From assembly GCF_007197645.1 (NCBI RefSeq), contig NZ_VKGK01000001.1, forward strand, positions 372,001 to 436,000: a DNA stretch of 64,000 nt. The letters run 5' to 3'. The notes beneath the pieces were generated by a model. The model was given only the letters and a program-made list of their open reading frames with translations, was not told the DNA's origin and ran no database searches. The DNA comes from Shewanella hanedai. Lineage in GTDB: Bacteria > Pseudomonadota > Gammaproteobacteria > Enterobacterales > Shewanellaceae. Made by a program: the position numbers and the translations under genes. The first letter of the stretch is position 1; every line of letters starts with the position of its first letter. Below are positions 1 through 8,793 of the stretch, one piece after another.

Positions 1-73
1 GGATCCCTCAGACACTGACCCCACATATTCTGTTAATGGTTTGACTGTGTTGTGCTATCAGTTACTAGTAGGT

Positions 74-1393
74 TTAATTAAGCGATGTCATTGTATGTGG
101 ATTAAATCGGGCATCAACTTCATGACGGTTATAACCTGACTCTATCAGCCTACTTTCAAACTCTTCCTCGCTAAAGCAAATTCCAGTTCTTGATAGAAAG
201 TTAAAGATATTATCGATGTAGAAGTTGTTTTGTTCATGTTCCTGAAGGTTTTGTGATATTTCATCAAGATCTAAGCCTTTATGTTCTGGTATCTCTATAC
301 AGTTCAAGAAAACCCTATAAATTTCTGAGTTGTTTTCATTGTACTTAAGATGTAGAGATATTACCTCTTCATGAAACCGAGAGTAATCGTTGGTATAATA
401 GGGATGTTCGATAGCTAGCAGCCAACTAGTGTATTCTCCAAGTCTCACCAAGCTTTCTAATGTTTTACTTCCACTAATTGCTAAAGATTCAAAAAAACTA
501 ATTTTGTTATTGTCTGAGTTATTTTCAAAATAACTATTTAAAATGGAAATAGTCTCTTCATCAGAAAATGGCTTAGACATTAGAATATATGTTAAATCAG
601 ACTGTGAGTAGAGGTTGGTAAAAGGTCCATTTAATTTTTTTATAAATAGTAATCTTTCAATAAACGAGTAATCAAGGATTTCGTCTAAGTATACTATTTT
701 TTTACTTGCTAGAGATAAGATCACATTTCGAATGATGTCAGTATTCTTTAGTAGTATAATGCTGTTAAACCATGACTTAATCCATGATACGTCATCTTTA
801 TTATTCAAAATATTTTTGTGCGATGAAAATATTTTGTATCTAGAATCCTGAGATAACCAACAGTCAAAATCAAATAAGTGTGATGAGTTGATAAAATCTA
901 GATAACAAGTCACAGAAACAATTGCATCAGCTGAAAGTTCTGTGAACTCAGAAAACAATGTGGCTGGAGTTTTGAACTTTATTAGAATATCAAGCAGGCT
1001 GCTCAACTCATGATCTGAGTTAAATTTTAGATGTTGAAAATGTCTTTTGAATAATAATCTTTCATCAGTATTCAGAGCATGTTCAATTATCTGTATATCA
1101 ACATTTTGGCCTATATAATCGTATGCGGATCTTGCGCTATCTGCGAAATCTTCCAAAATTAAGTGCTCATTTAATTTCAGTAACTCGGGTAGTACTTTAT
1201 GCATATGATGAACCTCACACGCATAATCCATGGCTAGGAACCTTAGACAATTAAGGGAGTTATGCTCTATCGCCAGTAAGAATACCTCATCAAAATCTAG
1301 ACGAAAATGATGGTTTTCTTCACTTAACTCACTATGGAAAACGTCTAAATTGTCTGTTTTAACTAAGTCTAAAGCTTCTTTCTGCTTCAACAT
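74..1393 (-). CDS. Hypothetical protein, 439 aa
   Basis: I do not recognise this protein. It is a complete ORF of 439 residues, with no signal peptide, no membrane segment and no catalytic motif that I can name. The sequence is rich in Leu, Asp, Glu, Asn and Ser. Short helical stretches around residues 38-55 (FLLAIEHNSLNCLRFL) resemble the helix-turn-helix pattern of ankyrin-like or other alpha-solenoid repeats, but I cannot define a repeat unit. The gene is visibly AT-rich compared with the core genes after 4.5 kb. It shares its strand with the DUF4917 gene at 2120-3166, and an IS66 relic lies between them, so it probably belongs to an acquired island. No function is assigned. Confidence applies to it being a real gene. 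Confidence 0.7.
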   Translation of the reverse strand: MLKQKEALDLVKTDNLDVFHSELSEENHHFRLDFDEVFLLAIEHNSLNCLRFLAMDYACEVHHMHKVLPELLKLNEHLILEDFADSARSAYDYIGQNVDIQIIEHALNTDERLLFKRHFQHLKFNSDHELSSLLDILIKFKTPATLFSEFTELSADAIVSVTCYLDFINSSHLFDFDCWLSQDSRYKIFSSHKNILNNKDDVSWIKSWFNSIILLKNTDIIRNVILSLASKKIVYLDEILDYSFIERLLFIKKLNGPFTNLYSQSDLTYILMSKPFSDEETISILNSYFENNSDNNKISFFESLAISGSKTLESLVRLGEYTSWLLAIEHPYYTNDYSRFHEEVISLHLKYNENNSEIYRVFLNCIEIPEHKGLDLDEISQNLQEHEQNNFYIDNIFNFLSRTGICFSEEEFESRLIESGYNRHEVDARFNPHTMTSLN

Positions 1394-1507
1394 GGATGTA
1401 ACTGCCTAAACAATAATCTGATAGTTAGAGGTTATCATGAGTGTATACAGTTGTATAGTGTGTATATATGCATTTAAGGTACATGATTGTATGGAGTAAA
1501 AACTAAA

Positions 1508-1727
1508 GGACGTAAAAACTGGTTGTTCAACCACAACCATCAGCGGTGCTGAAGCCAGCGCTATTTTATACAGCATCATAGAAACCGCTAAAGCTAACGG
1601 TCTTATTCTGTTCGATTACATCGAATATTGTTTGGAGCAGTTATCTCACCCTGATTGCGACTTCAATAGCCTCTTACCCTGGCTCGTCAAGTTGAGCAAC
1701 GAACAAAGGCGAACAAAGGGGTCGTAA
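1508..1727 (+). pseudogene. IS66-family transposase C-terminal relic
   Basis: Position 1508 begins GRKNWLF, the motif that precedes the C-terminal domain of IS66 transposases. After a frameshift between about 1531 and 1545, the adjacent frame continues GAEASAILYSIIETAKANG, then FDYIEYCLEQL and LLPW, the typical IS66 C-terminal sequence, ending at TAA 1725-1727. The upstream catalytic part is absent. What remains is therefore a truncated and frameshifted relic of roughly 70 codons. It directly abuts a copy of the island repeat that starts near 1714. This is direct evidence of past mobile-element activity in the island. Confidence 0.85.
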
Positions 1728-1975
1728 CGAATTAACTAATGGTTAAATCGAAGAGATAACCTTCTTGTAAATCAGTAAGTGTAGATACGGCTGCGAGCTT
1801 CGACTTCAGGGATAAAGTCGTAGAGCGTATAGGGATTTTACAGCACCTCGCAGAAGTGTCCGTACACACCACGCTGGAGGCGATAGATAACCTTAAAGGT
1901 ACTATCTTCAAGCACACCAGCAAATATCAAATCAGCCAGAAGCTAAATAAGACAATGTAATTAGTCTTCATTCAA
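1714..1975 (+). repeat. Island repeat, copy A
   Basis: The first ~85 bases (caaaggggtcgtaacgaatt onward through the aaatcgaagagataacc block) are almost identical to those starting at 3814. Later words recur in all three copies: a cctcgc or cgctggaggcgat core (near 1868-1885 here) and an end block of the type aatgtaatcagccttcattc (here aatgtaattagtcttcattc, 1957-1976). The short ORFs that cross this copy on the reverse strand change frame and length between copies, so I treat the unit as non-coding or as decayed coding sequence. It sits directly behind the IS66 relic. Confidence 0.75.
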
Positions 1976-2119
1976 ACAGAATTTAACTTGCCACCCACAA
2001 TTAATAACATAGGCCGCGTTCACACCTTATTGCTTATCTCTTCGATTTGAGCCAATGAGCTACGACTCCTTTGTTAGGCTAGTGAAAAGTGAGCTTGATT
2101 ATATGGCAGTCCTCTGAAG

Positions 2120-3166
2120 TTAAATATTTGACGACGCTCCCCATACATCAACTGACGATGAATCATAAAACTCAAATGTTTTTAAGGGGTAGGATTTACG
2201 CCACTTTTCAATTTTACTAATTATAATCTGGTTATGAGGCTCGGTTGGACTTCCAAAGAGACCTATAAATATTTTTAGTTTTCTGTTATTCCTATTAATA
2301 AAATCAAATACATGATCATCTTCATCCCGGATAGAATGTCCAAATATAAATAGGTTTCCAGTGATGCTTTTTAAGGAAGAGAATGTTCTTGATAAGTACC
2401 CATTCTTTTTAATTCTAGCTAGCTTGTGTTCAGTTGTTCCCTCAGAGATAAAAACTGGAAACCTATCTTGGCTAATTGCATTTTTAACTTGATCAGCTAG
2501 TGGTACGCCCAAGTTTGCATAGGATAGTTTTTCAATATCTGAGCCATCACTAAATATATGCATTGCTCCATGAATGTAGTATGTACTTTGGCCATTCTCT
2601 CTACCTATTTCCCAATGTAACGAAGTATCTCGTTCTTCCTCCGGAATGTATTCATCAGAGTGAGGGTGGCGAAAACCGTCATCACATGGCAATCTCAGCG
2701 CCTTATCTTCATTAAAATGCATTAAGACCCAGTATAGAATTAGATCGTAGTTAAATGTGTAAGTTTTTCCCGTTTCAAAGTTAAGAAGAAACCTACGGCA
2801 GCTTTCATACTGATGATCTGTTATTTCTGAAGGTTTCGGCGGATGAGATTTGGATATTACGTGTATCAAAGTTCTTTTAAGCTCTTCAATATCTGAATGA
2901 ATATGATTAGTAATACCCTCAGATGAATCATAGTGTTGAACAATATCCACTGCTTCTAGTAAACGCCTCATGACAAATTCAAAGTCATGTGTATCTATAG
3001 CATCAAAAAGCATATTGATACGTTCAGATTCAATATTTTCGGCCAGTTGTTTGTAGTTAAATATTGAGGGAAATAGTGAAACACTAAAACCGTTACCAAG
3101 CATTAAGTGCTTCTTAGTGCTTCCTGCTTGGGCGATGCACTCTTCGAAAGTTTTTATTTGTGTCAC
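2120..3166 (-). CDS. DUF4917-family protein, SIR2-like fold, candidate defence effector
   Basis: This 348-aa soluble protein resembles the DUF4917 family. The order of motifs matches SIR2-like domains of prokaryotic immunity proteins: LGNGFS near residues 23-28 (glycine-rich, like GAGxS), TFNYDL near 137-142 (like TTNYD), YIHGAMH near 196-202 (like the LHG motif) and FGHSIRDEDDHVF near 275-287 (like GxSxxDxD). SIR2-like domains in Thoeris, DSR and SIR2-HerA systems bind or hydrolyse NAD; whether this protein does is inference. It is AT-rich and lies between two copies of the island repeat beside an IS66 relic, a setting expected for a mobile defence gene. A small basic ORF ends 42 bp upstream on the same strand. 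No second large partner gene is visible. Confidence 0.72.
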   Translation of the reverse strand: MTQIKTFEECIAQAGSTKKHLMLGNGFSVSLFPSIFNYKQLAENIESERINMLFDAIDTHDFEFVMRRLLEAVDIVQHYDSSEGITNHIHSDIEELKRTLIHVISKSHPPKPSEITDHQYESCRRFLLNFETGKTYTFNYDLILYWVLMHFNEDKALRLPCDDGFRHPHSDEYIPEEERDTSLHWEIGRENGQSTYYIHGAMHIFSDGSDIEKLSYANLGVPLADQVKNAISQDRFPVFISEGTTEHKLARIKKNGYLSRTFSSLKSITGNLFIFGHSIRDEDDHVFDFINRNNRKLKIFIGLFGSPTEPHNQIIISKIEKWRKSYPLKTFEFYDSSSVDVWGASSNI

Positions 3167-3208
3167 AGGTTTCGTCCCCTATAAATATTTATTGCTAAAT
3201 CAAAATGA

Positions 3209-3340
3209 CTATTTACCCTTTTTGTGTTTATGGACATCTAAATCGGGGTGCTTTGGCTTATTTTCTGGTGTAACACGTCGTCTTTGGTCCGTTTTACCTG
3301 TTGATGGTGCGATTGGTTTAGGACCTGGTTTGATACTCAC
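3209..3340 (-). CDS. Small basic protein, 43 aa, upstream of DUF4917 gene
   Basis: This short ORF reads VSIKPGPKPIAPSTGKTDQR and continues with a basic, His- and Lys-rich tail to a stop at 3209-3211. I chose the GTG at 3340 because GGAG lies about six bases upstream of it. An in-frame ATG at 3352 would add four residues but has no clear ribosome binding site. The product is strongly basic, rich in Pro, Lys and Arg, has no hydrophobic segment and is probably unstructured. It ends 42 bp before the DUF4917 start on the same strand, so the two could be co-transcribed. I recognise no family. It may be a small partner of the downstream protein or a chance ORF. Confidence 0.45.
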   Translation of the reverse strand: MSIKPGPKPIAPSTGKTDQRRRVTPENKPKHPDLDVHKHKKGK

Positions 3341-3735
3341 AATAAACTCCATAAAATAAATGTATTACTCACAGTCAAATCTAGCTGATTGGGTGTTTCT
3401 GGGATATGCGTGTTCGTCACAAATTGTGATAAAAATATTGGGGAAGGCTGATTTAAATCAACTAGTTGTATTGCTCGCTGGAGTAAAGCTTACTCTTAGT
3501 ACCTTTGATATTAAGAGTGTTGAGCTTGGTTCTTCCCTAATTGGCGGTCTCTCTGTCATCTGCTTACCGCATGTTAAGACGAGTTCAGCCTGCATTCCCT
3601 AGCTGTTTAGATAATACCCTACATATTCTATGGTATTCAATATGCATTGAAGTAATACACTGAAATATAAGTGGTTGCACTAGATTTTGTTGGTGGGAGG
3701 AGATAAACACTGGTTTAATGGTTTTAGCCAGCTTT
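3341..3735. other. Gene-poor stretch in accessory island
   Basis: Only short ORFs cross this stretch. The longest (80 aa, 3360-3602, plus strand) has no recognisable motif and no convincing ribosome binding site, so I see no supportable gene. The promoter for the small ORF and DUF4917 gene on the minus strand should lie here, but I cannot point to a confident -35/-10 pair. Confidence 0.4.
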
Positions 3736-3800
3736 TCTCTCTGTTTCTCTTGTGCTTTTGCTCCTCTCCGTGTTCCTCCGTGCACTCCGTGGTGAATCGC
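3736..3800 (-). repeat. CACGGAG-type low-complexity repeat
   Basis: On the minus strand this reads as short purine-rich words built on CACGGAGNNCACGGAG followed by AGAGAAACAGAGAGAAAA. Similar strings give spurious HHGVHGGTRRGAKA-like ORFs in many bacterial genomes. It is not a gene; its origin and role are unclear. Confidence 0.5.
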
Positions 3801-3813
3801 TTTTATCTCTAAA

Positions 3814-4180
3814 AACAAAGGGGTCGTAACGAATTAACTAATGGTTAAATCGAAGAGATAACCTTCTTGTAAATCAGCAAGTGTATATGCGGCTGCGAGT
3901 TTCCAAAACAGGGCTGAAAATGTTCCCTCCATCTCTAGACATTTCCACCACCCATGGCGGTCAGATGTACTGGCAGCATGCCACAGAAGTAACTGTGCAT
4001 ACCTCGCTGGAGGCGATAGATAGTCATGAAGGGGTGGCATTCAACAACCCAACTCAATACACATTCAGCTAAAAGCTTTCAGCTAGATCCTACTTTATAG
4101 CAACAAGAGCAGTTCAGGATGACGGTTAGCGCATAAAAAATGTCATCAGCCTTCATTCGAAGGCTGGGTAACTTTGGGCT
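3814..4180 (+). repeat. Island repeat, copy B
   Basis: The first ~85 bases are nearly identical to copy A at 1714. The middle part carries a longer insert with palindromic words (ccacccatggcgg, cagatgtactggcagcatg). It is followed by the shared cctcgctggaggcgatagat core at about 4000-4021. The end block is catcagccttcattcgaaggct, which contains a GCCTTC/GAAGGC dyad (about 4149-4164). With copy A it brackets the DUF4917 gene as direct repeats. Confidence 0.8.
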
Positions 4181-4199
4181 GAATGAGTTAGTTCTTCCT

Positions 4200-4495
4200 G
4201 CCAATAAATCCAAATCGAAGAGACTGATGAATAGGTGTAGATGCGGCAGTGACCGTCCGTGACATGGCCGTTCTATGACATCCATGTCACCACGGCATTC
4301 GTGAATCCATTCACATCAGATGTCACGGCCGAGACTATAGGGATATACTGGTGTCGTGTCACTGAAGTAGCTGCACATACCTCGCAGGAGGCGATAAGCA
4401 GCAATGAAGGGCTGACTTTCAAAAACCTACCCAATACCAAACCAGCCAAATGAACCAGATCAGAAAATGTAATCAGCCTTCATTCGAAGGCCGCA
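4200..4495 (+). repeat. Island repeat, copy C
   Basis: This is a more diverged copy: aatccaaatcgaagagact start block, gtgtagatgcggcagtgac, many short self-complementary words (gacatggccgttctatgaca, gacatccatgtc, cattcgtgaatccattcac), the cctcgcaggaggcgataagc core (4380-4399), and the end block aatgtaatcagccttcattc with a perfect GCCTTC/GAAGGC dyad at 4474-4489. Short plus-strand reading frames through copies B and C share the wording TEV-HTS-EAI, so the family may derive from a coding sequence, but no copy is a credible gene now. Confidence 0.75.
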
Positions 4496-4534
4496 CAATT
4501 TTGATGAAGAGAGCCAACTGTGACGATTCACCAG

Positions 4535-5458
4535 TTAATATACTGATGGGTCACTCTCATTAGGCCGTGTCTTAAATCGTCTGTGTAACCACATATATTG
4601 AGCGCGATTCTTGTTGATGATCTGCTCAATAATGTGGTTGCCTCGTTTGGCATCTTCGACTTCATCTTTGGTTGGGAAGTCATTTAATGGTGGCGATATT
4701 TCGATGGTGTAACCCTTATCATCAGCATTGCGCACCACGCTAAATGGCAGCACCTTTGCTTTTCCAAGGCGGGCTAACGTCGTGGCACCCGTGATGGTTG
4801 CCGCGTCTGGCATGGCGAAAAAGGGGATAAAAGTGGCACTTGAACGTCCGAAGTCTTGATCGGCGGTATACCAGATCACATCAGGGGTTCGAAGACAACG
4901 AACCATCTGACGCAGGTCGCGTTTAGAAACAAGCGCCTTGTTAGATCTAAGTCGTCCCTTTACCTGAAGGTATTCCATGACGGGATTATTGTGTGGGCGA
5001 TAGACGCCGACGCCAGGTTGAAACTGTCCAAATATTCTAGCGCCCATCTCTAGAGGTAAACAGTGTACGGCGAATAATATCACCCCGTGCCCGTCGTTGA
5101 GGGTCTGCTGCACATGTTCTTGGCCTGTAATGCTCATGTGGCGCTGCACTTTTTCGTCTGACCACCACCAAGCATTGATGGTGTCGAAGACTGCCTTGCC
5201 GGTTTCTTCAAAATTTCTAGTTAGCAATTCATCTTGTTCTGCTTGCGGCATATCGGGGAAGCAGAGCGCTAAATTTCGCTTTGCTGTGTTGACGCGACCG
5301 CCGATAAGCTTCTTCGCTATTCGGCCTATTGTCGCCCCTATTTTCATCTGAATGGCTAAGGGAAGTAGCTGGGTTAAGCGCATTAAGCCGACCCCAAGCC
5401 AGAGTAGCCAGAATTTTGGATGATATAGATGATTTGAAAATTGCGCTTTTTCTACCAC
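4535..5458 (-). CDS. lpxL: Kdo2-lipid IVA lauroyltransferase LpxL
   Basis: LpxL transfers a lauroyl chain from acyl-ACP to Kdo2-lipid IVA late in lipid A synthesis at the inner membrane. The 307-aa length matches E. coli LpxL. A hydrophobic N-terminal segment (residues 16-36) is followed by the HX4E catalytic pair His132 and Glu137 (VHCLPLE), a YRPHNNP motif, the GRLRSNK block, the ADQDFG motif and the C-terminal YMWLHRRFKTRP signature. LpxM is the main alternative, but the GRLRSNK and RRFKTRP wording fits LpxL better. It is divergent from hldE, so two outer-membrane LPS genes share this intergenic region. Confidence 0.93.
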   Translation of the reverse strand: MVEKAQFSNHLYHPKFWLLWLGVGLMRLTQLLPLAIQMKIGATIGRIAKKLIGGRVNTAKRNLALCFPDMPQAEQDELLTRNFEETGKAVFDTINAWWWSDEKVQRHMSITGQEHVQQTLNDGHGVILFAVHCLPLEMGARIFGQFQPGVGVYRPHNNPVMEYLQVKGRLRSNKALVSKRDLRQMVRCLRTPDVIWYTADQDFGRSSATFIPFFAMPDAATITGATTLARLGKAKVLPFSVVRNADDKGYTIEISPPLNDFPTKDEVEDAKRGNHIIEQIINKNRAQYMWLHRRFKTRPNESDPSVY

Positions 5459-5604
5459 GGTGAACTCGAAAGATTATGAACCTGATGGGCTATTCTAACG
5501 TAATTTTATTGTAAATGGCTGCAAAATTACTGCTGAACTTGGCTCCAATTAATCACAAAATTAGGTACAATCAATGATTAATTTTGAAAACAGATATGAG
5601 CGTT

Positions 5605-7035
5605 ATGAAGGTTTCTCTGCCAGCATTTGAAAAAGCTAAGGTTTTAGTCGTCGGTGATGTGATGTTAGATCGTTACTGGACTGGCCCTACCGGCCGTATT
5701 TCCCCAGAAGCGCCAGTACCTGTGGTACAAATAAAACAGATAGAAGACAGACCCGGCGGTGCGGCAAACGTTGCCTTAAATGTGGCAACCTTAGGTGGGC
5801 AAGTGTGCCTTGCTGGCATTGTGGGTAATGATGAAACCGCTCAAGCGCTCACCAAAGGGATTCAGGCGTTAGGTGTTGAGGCTAACTGGCATTGCGTTGA
5901 GGGCAAACCTACCATCACTAAACTTAGAGTGATGTCTAGAAATCAGCAGCTTATCCGTTTAGATTTTGAGGAAGCTTACGCAGTTGAAGAGAGTGTCGCT
6001 CTGTTTAAGAAAACCGAAGCGCTGCTTGATGGTGTTGGTGTGGTGATTCTTTCTGATTACGCCAAAGGTGCAATCACCGACCCCCAGAACTTTATCAAGC
6101 TCGCAAAATCCAAAGGTGTAAAAGTCTTGGTTGATCCTAAAGGCAGTGATTTTTCTCGCTACCGAGGTGCTTCGCTACTCACGCCTAACATGAGCGAATT
6201 TGAAGGTGTTGTTGGTGCGGTTACCTCTGAAGCTGATTTAGTGGAAAAAGCGCAAGCCTTGTTAGCTGACTTTGAGATTGACGCTATATTAGTGACGCGC
6301 TCTGAAAAGGGCATGACCCTTATTACCGCACAAGGGCCTGAACTGCATATTCCAACAGTGGCTCGTGAAGTCTATGACGTGACGGGGGCTGGTGACACTG
6401 TGATCTCGGCACTGGCAACCGCGTTAGCGGCGGGCAGTGAACTGCCTCAAGCTTGTGCGATTGCAAATACAGCCGCGGGCATTGTTGTGGCCAAACTTGG
6501 TACTTCAACAGTGAGCCGTATTGAGTTGATTAAGGCGTTGTCTCTGAGTCATGGAGAATCGGGTTTTGGTTCGGTGAGCGAAGATCAATTAGCCTACGCG
6601 TTAGAACAGGCAAGGCTTAGAGGCGAGCGTGTTGTGATGACCAATGGTTGTTTCGATATTTTGCACGCCGGCCATGTGAGTTATCTAAAACAAGCTAAAG
6701 ACTTAGGTGACCGTTTGATCGTTGCTGTTAACGATGATGCGTCAGTCAAACGCTTGAAGGGCGAAGGACGTCCTGTTAATCAGGTTGATCGCCGCATGGC
6801 CGTATTAGCTGGGCTCGCCTCGGTTGATTGGGTGGTTCCTTTCAGTGAAGATACCCCACAGCGGATTATCGCAAGGCTGCTTCCGGATCTGCTTGTTAAA
6901 GGCGGAGACTATAAGATTGAAGAGATTGCCGGTGGTGAAGAGGTGATGGCATCGGGTGGCAGCGTGATGGTGCTAGGGTTTGAAGATGGTATTTCAACTA
7001 CTAAGATTATTGAAAATATCATGGCCAATCAGTGA
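5605..7035 (+). CDS. hldE: Bifunctional heptose-7-phosphate kinase / heptose-1-phosphate adenylyltransferase HldE
   Basis: HldE carries out two cytoplasmic steps toward ADP-heptose for the LPS inner core: phosphorylation at C1 and adenylyl transfer. Residues 1-318 form a ribokinase-like domain ([26 protein letters not shown], and the DVTGAGDTV catalytic signature). Residues 340-476 form the nucleotidyltransferase with [11 protein letters not shown] (HxGH motif). I chose ATG 5605 because it gives MKVSLPAFE and 476 aa, like E. coli HldE (MKVTLPEFE, 477 aa). A TTG at 5584 and an ATG at 5596 are in frame but add residues not expected in the family. Its stop overlaps the GTG start of the next gene. 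Confidence 0.95.
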   Translation: MKVSLPAFEKAKVLVVGDVMLDRYWTGPTGRISPEAPVPVVQIKQIEDRPGGAANVALNVATLGGQVCLAGIVGNDETAQALTKGIQALGVEANWHCVEGKPTITKLRVMSRNQQLIRLDFEEAYAVEESVALFKKTEALLDGVGVVILSDYAKGAITDPQNFIKLAKSKGVKVLVDPKGSDFSRYRGASLLTPNMSEFEGVVGAVTSEADLVEKAQALLADFEIDAILVTRSEKGMTLITAQGPELHIPTVAREVYDVTGAGDTVISALATALAAGSELPQACAIANTAAGIVVAKLGTSTVSRIELIKALSLSHGESGFGSVSEDQLAYALEQARLRGERVVMTNGCFDILHAGHVSYLKQAKDLGDRLIVAVNDDASVKRLKGEGRPVNQVDRRMAVLAGLASVDWVVPFSEDTPQRIIARLLPDLLVKGGDYKIEEIAGGEEVMASGGSVMVLGFEDGISTTKIIENIMANQ

Positions 7036-7877
7036 GCTGGACGGCATTTGCGCTAACGACTAGCTTACTGTTGGCTCCGGTTGACACTAAGCAGGTGGTG
7101 TTGTGTGAGGCGTCGTTACTCAAGTCGTGCCTGAAAAACCTTTCTGTTGACGTTCGCGGGCAGTTGCCCGCCAGTGTTAATGATATTAAACAGTTATTAG
7201 GTCAGCGCGGCGCGATGGTATTGCCCCTTGACGATAAACGCGTGGCTGGCGTGGTTCTGCTTGCTCGTGATCAGCTGCCACAATCGCTTTCAATTGAGCT
7301 GTCTGGTTCACTGCATTCATTTACCTTATCAGAACAGTTGGCGGTCACTCTTTGGCATGAGGTCGGTCACCTTGAGGCGATAAACTTGGTGGCGTTGGGC
7401 GTATTTGACACTCTCTCCTCCTACCGTCATGAATGGGTCGCGGATTGTTATCTTATCTGGCGTTCAGCCAAAGAGGGCAAAGGGCTGGATTTGGCGTGGC
7501 AGCAGTATCATCGCCGCAACCTTAATATGATGCAAAACGCTGATAACATCAGCCACTGGACCGTGCCTGTGATGGCGCAAGTGCTTCAACACTACGACGC
7601 TGAACAGTTAGCTAGCTTTCATCGTTTTAGTGATTTCATGCAAGATGCGCTACCTCGATTGTTTGAAGAGGAGCAAGATACGTTAGATGAGTTTGCCAGC
7701 TTGTTTCATCGAACATTCAATACACAGGCTATGCAACTATTGCCAGATTATATGTTTTGGCGTAAACCTGTTTTAGCGCAACTGCTGGAACCCACACTTG
7801 TGTCGTTACTGGGTGAGTCAGCAGCCAGAGATTGGATGCAAAAACAGAATCTTCCCCTCCAAATCAGCCATCTTTAG
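7032..7877 (+). CDS. Putative HExxH metalloprotease-like protein
   Basis: The GTG start at 7032 overlaps the hldE TGA, which implies translational coupling. The 281-aa product has a short hydrophobic N-terminus (residues 1-16) that could be a signal sequence or anchor. A WHEVGH motif near residues 110-115 fits the zinc-binding HExxH of gluzincin peptidases. HEWVADC about 20 residues later could supply the third ligand, as in the E-x3-D motif of M48-like families. No named family is recognised. The coupling to hldE suggests expression with LPS core synthesis, but a link in function is inference. Confidence is high for the gene and moderate for peptidase activity. Confidence 0.7.
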   Translation: MSWTAFALTTSLLLAPVDTKQVVLCEASLLKSCLKNLSVDVRGQLPASVNDIKQLLGQRGAMVLPLDDKRVAGVVLLARDQLPQSLSIELSGSLHSFTLSEQLAVTLWHEVGHLEAINLVALGVFDTLSSYRHEWVADCYLIWRSAKEGKGLDLAWQQYHRRNLNMMQNADNISHWTVPVMAQVLQHYDAEQLASFHRFSDFMQDALPRLFEEEQDTLDEFASLFHRTFNTQAMQLLPDYMFWRKPVLAQLLEPTLVSLLGESAARDWMQKQNLPLQISHL

Positions 7878-8017
7878 GTTTTAAACTGAACCTTAGCTGA
7901 ACCCTTCCTCATTAGTCGTCTTATTGGGCAAGTTACTAAAGAATTCCCTAATTTGGTTTGATAGCATCTGTGATGACTGTTTAAAACAATAACGATATCG
8001 AATAGGGAGGCGCTCAA

Positions 8018-8497
8018 ATGGCCAAGCGTTCTAAAATAGAAACAGAGCAAACGATTAATAATATTATGGAGGAGGCGCTTAAACAGCTGCTCAATCTTGG
8101 TTACGATTCCATGTCTTATACGACCTTGTCACAAGCGACAGGGATAAGCCGTACTGGAATAAGTCATCACTTTCCTCACAAAGCTAATTTCCTTATGCGT
8201 CTGGATCCGCAAATCTGCCGTCTGTTTCAAGATGAGTTGGATTTTACCAGTTTAGCAACCCTTGAAGACTCATGGGTCCGATCTCTACAACAACCAACCA
8301 GTCGCATGGTGCTTAGATTGTTTTTTAGCTTATGTGGTGATTTAAGTCGGGAAGTGGTTCAGTTTAAGGCGGTGGATTTAGCAAAAGAGAAAGCTTACGA
8401 AGCATTTGGCGCTGATGGCGAGAAGCTGATAAGTGTGCTTCTCGGACAAAGTGCTGTTCTACTTTTATCACTACCGACTCAGGTTCAAGCGGCATAA
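8018..8497 (+). CDS. TetR-type transcriptional regulator
   Basis: This 159-aa protein has an N-terminal helix-turn-helix region around residues 28-60 (YTTLSQATGISRTGISHHFPHKANFL) that matches the TetR DNA-binding domain: a short Ser/Thr-rich turn, an aromatic-rich recognition helix and a following KxxFL. The C-terminal ligand domain is short for TetR, which usually runs to about 200 aa. A good ribosome binding site (GGGAGG) lies nine bases before ATG 8018. The neighbours give no obvious target, although a TetR-style palindrome is seen much further along at 50038-50057. Confidence 0.75.
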   Translation: MAKRSKIETEQTINNIMEEALKQLLNLGYDSMSYTTLSQATGISRTGISHHFPHKANFLMRLDPQICRLFQDELDFTSLATLEDSWVRSLQQPTSRMVLRLFFSLCGDLSREVVQFKAVDLAKEKAYEAFGADGEKLISVLLGQSAVLLLSLPTQVQAA

Positions 8498-8526
8498 TTT
8501 TTCTAAAGCAGCCTTGTTGCTGACTG

Positions 8527-8793
8527 CTAACGATTCTCTCGTAGTATCAATGCTGGGGCAAAGTCGATATCACCCTCACTATCGATAGTTACAAGTTTAT
8601 CGTCTTGCCTGGCGACCGCGGTTTTCTCATGGCTAGATTGCCTAACAAAAAGAAGCTGGTATCCAAGTTTTGCAAGTGTATAAAACGCAAATCTTTGTGC
8701 TGTAGAAAGCCTGTCCCAATGTTGATCGATATGAGGCTGCTCTAGCCTTCTGTCATCACAACCTGGCGTCGTATTAATAGCGGCAACTTGCAT
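8527..8793 (-). CDS. Small conserved-type hypothetical protein, 88 aa
   Basis: This is an 88-aa soluble, hydrophilic ORF with a central helical stretch (HWDRLSTAQRFAFYTLAKLGYQLLFVR, residues 25-51). A strand-like region follows, containing DDKLVTIDSEGDID. No domain is recognised. It converges on the TetR-type gene with a 29-bp gap, and a normal-looking 5' region lies between it and the divergent gene at 9118. The composition is typical of the core genes here, so it is probably real. Confidence 0.6.
   Translation of the reverse strand: MQVAAINTTPGCDDRRLEQPHIDQHWDRLSTAQRFAFYTLAKLGYQLLFVRQSSHEKTAVARQDDKLVTIDSEGDIDFAPALILRENR

Noticed and set aside
1..6. GGATCC (BamHI site) exactly at the window start
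   Set aside because: Several other GGATCC sites occur inside the window, so it shows nothing about cloning or boundaries.
1732..1923. Minus-strand ORF of 63 aa in repeat copy A, with counterparts in copies B and C
   Set aside because: The reading frame and length change between copies and no motif is recognised; best explained by the repeats.
3360..3602. Plus-strand ORF of 80 aa in the island
   Set aside because: No ribosome binding site or motif, and it covers the region where the promoter of the minus-strand genes should be.
3585..3818. Minus-strand ORF of 77 aa with HHGVHGGTRRGAKA
   Set aside because: This string is a translation of a low-complexity CACGGAG repeat found widely; not a protein gene.
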